Of a DNA stretch of 6,286 bases, positions 5,027 to 6,286 are shown one piece after another. The DNA comes from Alterinioella sp963975135 (lineage in GTDB: Bacteria > Pseudomonadota > Alphaproteobacteria > Rhodobacterales > Rhodobacteraceae). Each line of letters begins with the position of its first letter. The stretch's first letter is position 1. A model generated the notes under the pieces. That model did not search any database. It was not told where the DNA came from and worked only from the letters and a program-made list of their open reading frames with translations. The translations under genes and the position numbers were made by a program. Where the stretch lies: positions 1-6,286 of the forward strand of contig CAXBGQ010000191.1 of the NCBI GenBank assembly GCA_963975135.1. The letters are read 5' to 3'.

Positions 5027-5771
5027 CTATGATGCCAGCCACGTCATTCCGTTCCAGCCGCCGCGCAGCCAGGAAATGCCGGGGCTACGGGTTCAGGGCC
5101 TGCATGTCACACGTCGCAACGTGGCCCTGCTGAACGGCGTTGATCTCGAAATGTCGCCCACCGGCATCACCGCGTTGCTCGGGCCGAACGGAGCCGGGAA
5201 ATCATTGCTTTTGCGGGTCATTGCCGGGCTCATCGCGCCAGATCAGGGCCGGGTGCAGATCCCGCGCGCCATGCGGGAACGGATCGGCCTAGTGCTGCAA
5301 CGGCCGGTATTGTTGCGTCGCTCGGTGCGGGCCAATCTGCGCCATGCGCTGGCGCTGGCCCGTGTGCCCCGGCGCGACCGTAGCAGGCGGGTTGCGGGGC
5401 TTTTAGCGCTTGGCCATCTCGATGGGCTTGCCGATCGCCCCGCCCGGCGCATGTCCGGTGGCGAACAGCAGCGGCTGGCCATTATCCGAGCCCTGGCGGC
5501 CAACCCTCTCTTGCTGATGCTCGATGAGCCGACCGCCCATCTCGACCCGCAAGCCACCCATGCCATCGAGACACTGGTGGCGCAGATAAGTTCCGAAGGC
5601 ACCAAGGTGATCCTCGTCACCCATGATATCGGACAGGTGCAAAGGCTGGCCGATGAGGTGGCGTTCCTGCATCAGGGGCGCTGCCATGAGCGGGCCGAAA
5701 AAACCGCCTTTCTGAATACCCCCGAAAGCGCCGCCGCGCGGGCCTATCTGAACGGAAAGCTGTTGCTGTGA
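5019..5771 (+). CDS. tupC: Tungstate ABC transporter ATP-binding protein
   Basis: This 250-residue cytoplasmic ATPase drives the importer. All ABC motifs are intact: Walker A GPNGAGKS (55-62), Q-loop Gln94, signature SGGEQQ (146-151), Walker B LLLMLDEP (164-171) with catalytic Glu170, D-loop HLDP (174-177) and switch His202 (VTHD). There is no C-terminal regulatory TOBE/MOP domain, in line with TupC and unlike ModC. The first 20 residues precede the ABC fold and look unconserved. The start overlaps the tupB stop by 8 bp, and the TGA overlaps the tupA start in a GTGA arrangement, so all three are probably translationally coupled. Confidence 0.93.
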   Translation: MPDYDASHVIPFQPPRSQEMPGLRVQGLHVTRRNVALLNGVDLEMSPTGITALLGPNGAGKSLLLRVIAGLIAPDQGRVQIPRAMRERIGLVLQRPVLLRRSVRANLRHALALARVPRRDRSRRVAGLLALGHLDGLADRPARRMSGGEQQRLAIIRALAANPLLLMLDEPTAHLDPQATHAIETLVAQISSEGTKVILVTHDIGQVQRLADEVAFLHQGRCHERAEKTAFLNTPESAAARAYLNGKLLL

Positions 5772-6286
5772 AGCTGGTTTCTATCGCGCTTGTGGTCTTT
5801 CTCGCCTCCCCGGCCCTGGCCGAAAATGACGTGGTGCTGGTGCAATCGACGACCTCGACCCAAAACTCCGGGCTCTATGCCTACCTTCTGCCGATCGCGG
5901 CGCAGGCGCTTGGCCTCGATATCCGTGTGGTCGCCGTGGGCACCGGCCAGGCGCTTGGCAATGCGGAACGCTGCGATGGCGATATTCTGATCGTGCATGC
6001 CCGCGCGGCGGAAGAGGCGTTTGTCGAGGCGGGCTTTGGCACCGCGCGGTATGATCTGATGTATAATGATTTCGTTCTTGTCGGACCGCGAAGTGATCCC
6101 GCAGGCGTCGCGGGGGCCGCCACCGCCGCCGAGGCTTTGGCCCGGATTGCCGCAGCCCGCGCGCCGTTTGCCAGCCGTGGCGATGACAGCGGCACGCACC
6201 AAAAAGAGCTCAGCCTCTGGGGTGGCATCGCCGATGTCGCGGCCGCCTCGGGCGGCTGGTATCGCGAAACCGGATCGGGCATGGGG
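5768..6286 (+). CDS. tupA: Tungstate-binding periplasmic protein, 3' truncated by window
   Basis: The first 173 residues are present; the reading frame is still open at the last base. A signal peptide with Lys2, a hydrophobic core (3-13) and a likely cut after SPALA (residue 18) sends it to the periplasm, where it would hand tungstate to TupB. Family hallmarks are STTSTQNSGL (27-36), VAVGTGQALGNAE (55-67), YDLMYNDFVLVGP (95-107) and SRGDDSGTHQKELSLW (136-151), then WYRETGSGMG at the window end. The TTST and SRGDDSGT motifs supply oxyanion-binding residues in TupA. The GTG start shares bases with the tupC stop, and GGAAAG (5754-5759) lies 8 nt before it. A single Cys69 is present. Tungstate over molybdate is a family-level assignment; affinity cannot be read from sequence. 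Confidence 0.95.
   Translation, partial: MKLVSIALVVFLASPALAENDVVLVQSTTSTQNSGLYAYLLPIAAQALGLDIRVVAVGTGQALGNAERCDGDILIVHARAAEEAFVEAGFGTARYDLMYNDFVLVGPRSDPAGVAGAATAAEALARIAAARAPFASRGDDSGTHQKELSLWGGIADVAAASGGWYRETGSGMG

Overview
The window is GC-rich, densely packed bacterial DNA. Its protein sequences and gene order fit an alphaproteobacterium of the Rhodobacteraceae/Roseobacter type. The main clues are the layout cysI-cysH-DUF934-fpr, a Rhodobacter-type ferredoxin-NADP reductase that ends in an AFxx-like extension after the usual C-terminus, and the style of the IF-3 N-terminus. The species cannot be named from the sequence alone.

Region 1 (1-2377, + strand) is the end of an assimilatory sulfur cluster. 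It holds the C-terminus of a sulfite/nitrite reductase (cysI), an iron-sulfur type (P)APS reductase (cysH, GTG start overlapping cysI), a DUF934 protein, and, after a 71-nt gap, ferredoxin-NADP reductase (fpr). Together they reduce activated sulfate to sulfite and then sulfide; Fpr would recycle the ferredoxin that feeds the reductase (inferred from context). The cluster ends in two overlapping terminator hairpins that cannot both form fully.

Region 2 (2378-3181, - strand) is a single-gene infC (translation initiation factor IF-3) facing the sulfur cluster. Its conserved N-terminus can only be reached from a non-canonical ATA start that sits behind a good Shine-Dalgarno sequence. There is no ATG, GTG or TTG between the upstream in-frame stop and residue 39. 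Past its stop, the last 45 bp of the gene are repeated 112 bp further on, followed by an intrinsic terminator.

Region 3 (3182-4184) is a divergent intergenic region and then a + strand gene of unknown function. It encodes a single-pass membrane protein with a long Glu/Ala/Val/Thr-rich segment, including three near-perfect 24-bp repeats, and a short C-terminal helical domain. A strong terminator follows it.

Region 4 (4185-6286, + strand) is a tungstate ABC importer in the order permease (tupB), ATPase (tupC), binding protein (tupA, cut by the window end). The genes overlap, so they are probably translationally coupled. Their leader can form two mutually exclusive stem-loops, the second followed by TTTT, which would suit an attenuator. 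Most of the window is ordinary core metabolism. The points most worth a second look are the ATA start and duplicated 3' end of infC, the interlocked terminators after fpr, the tup leader, and the repetitive acidic membrane protein.
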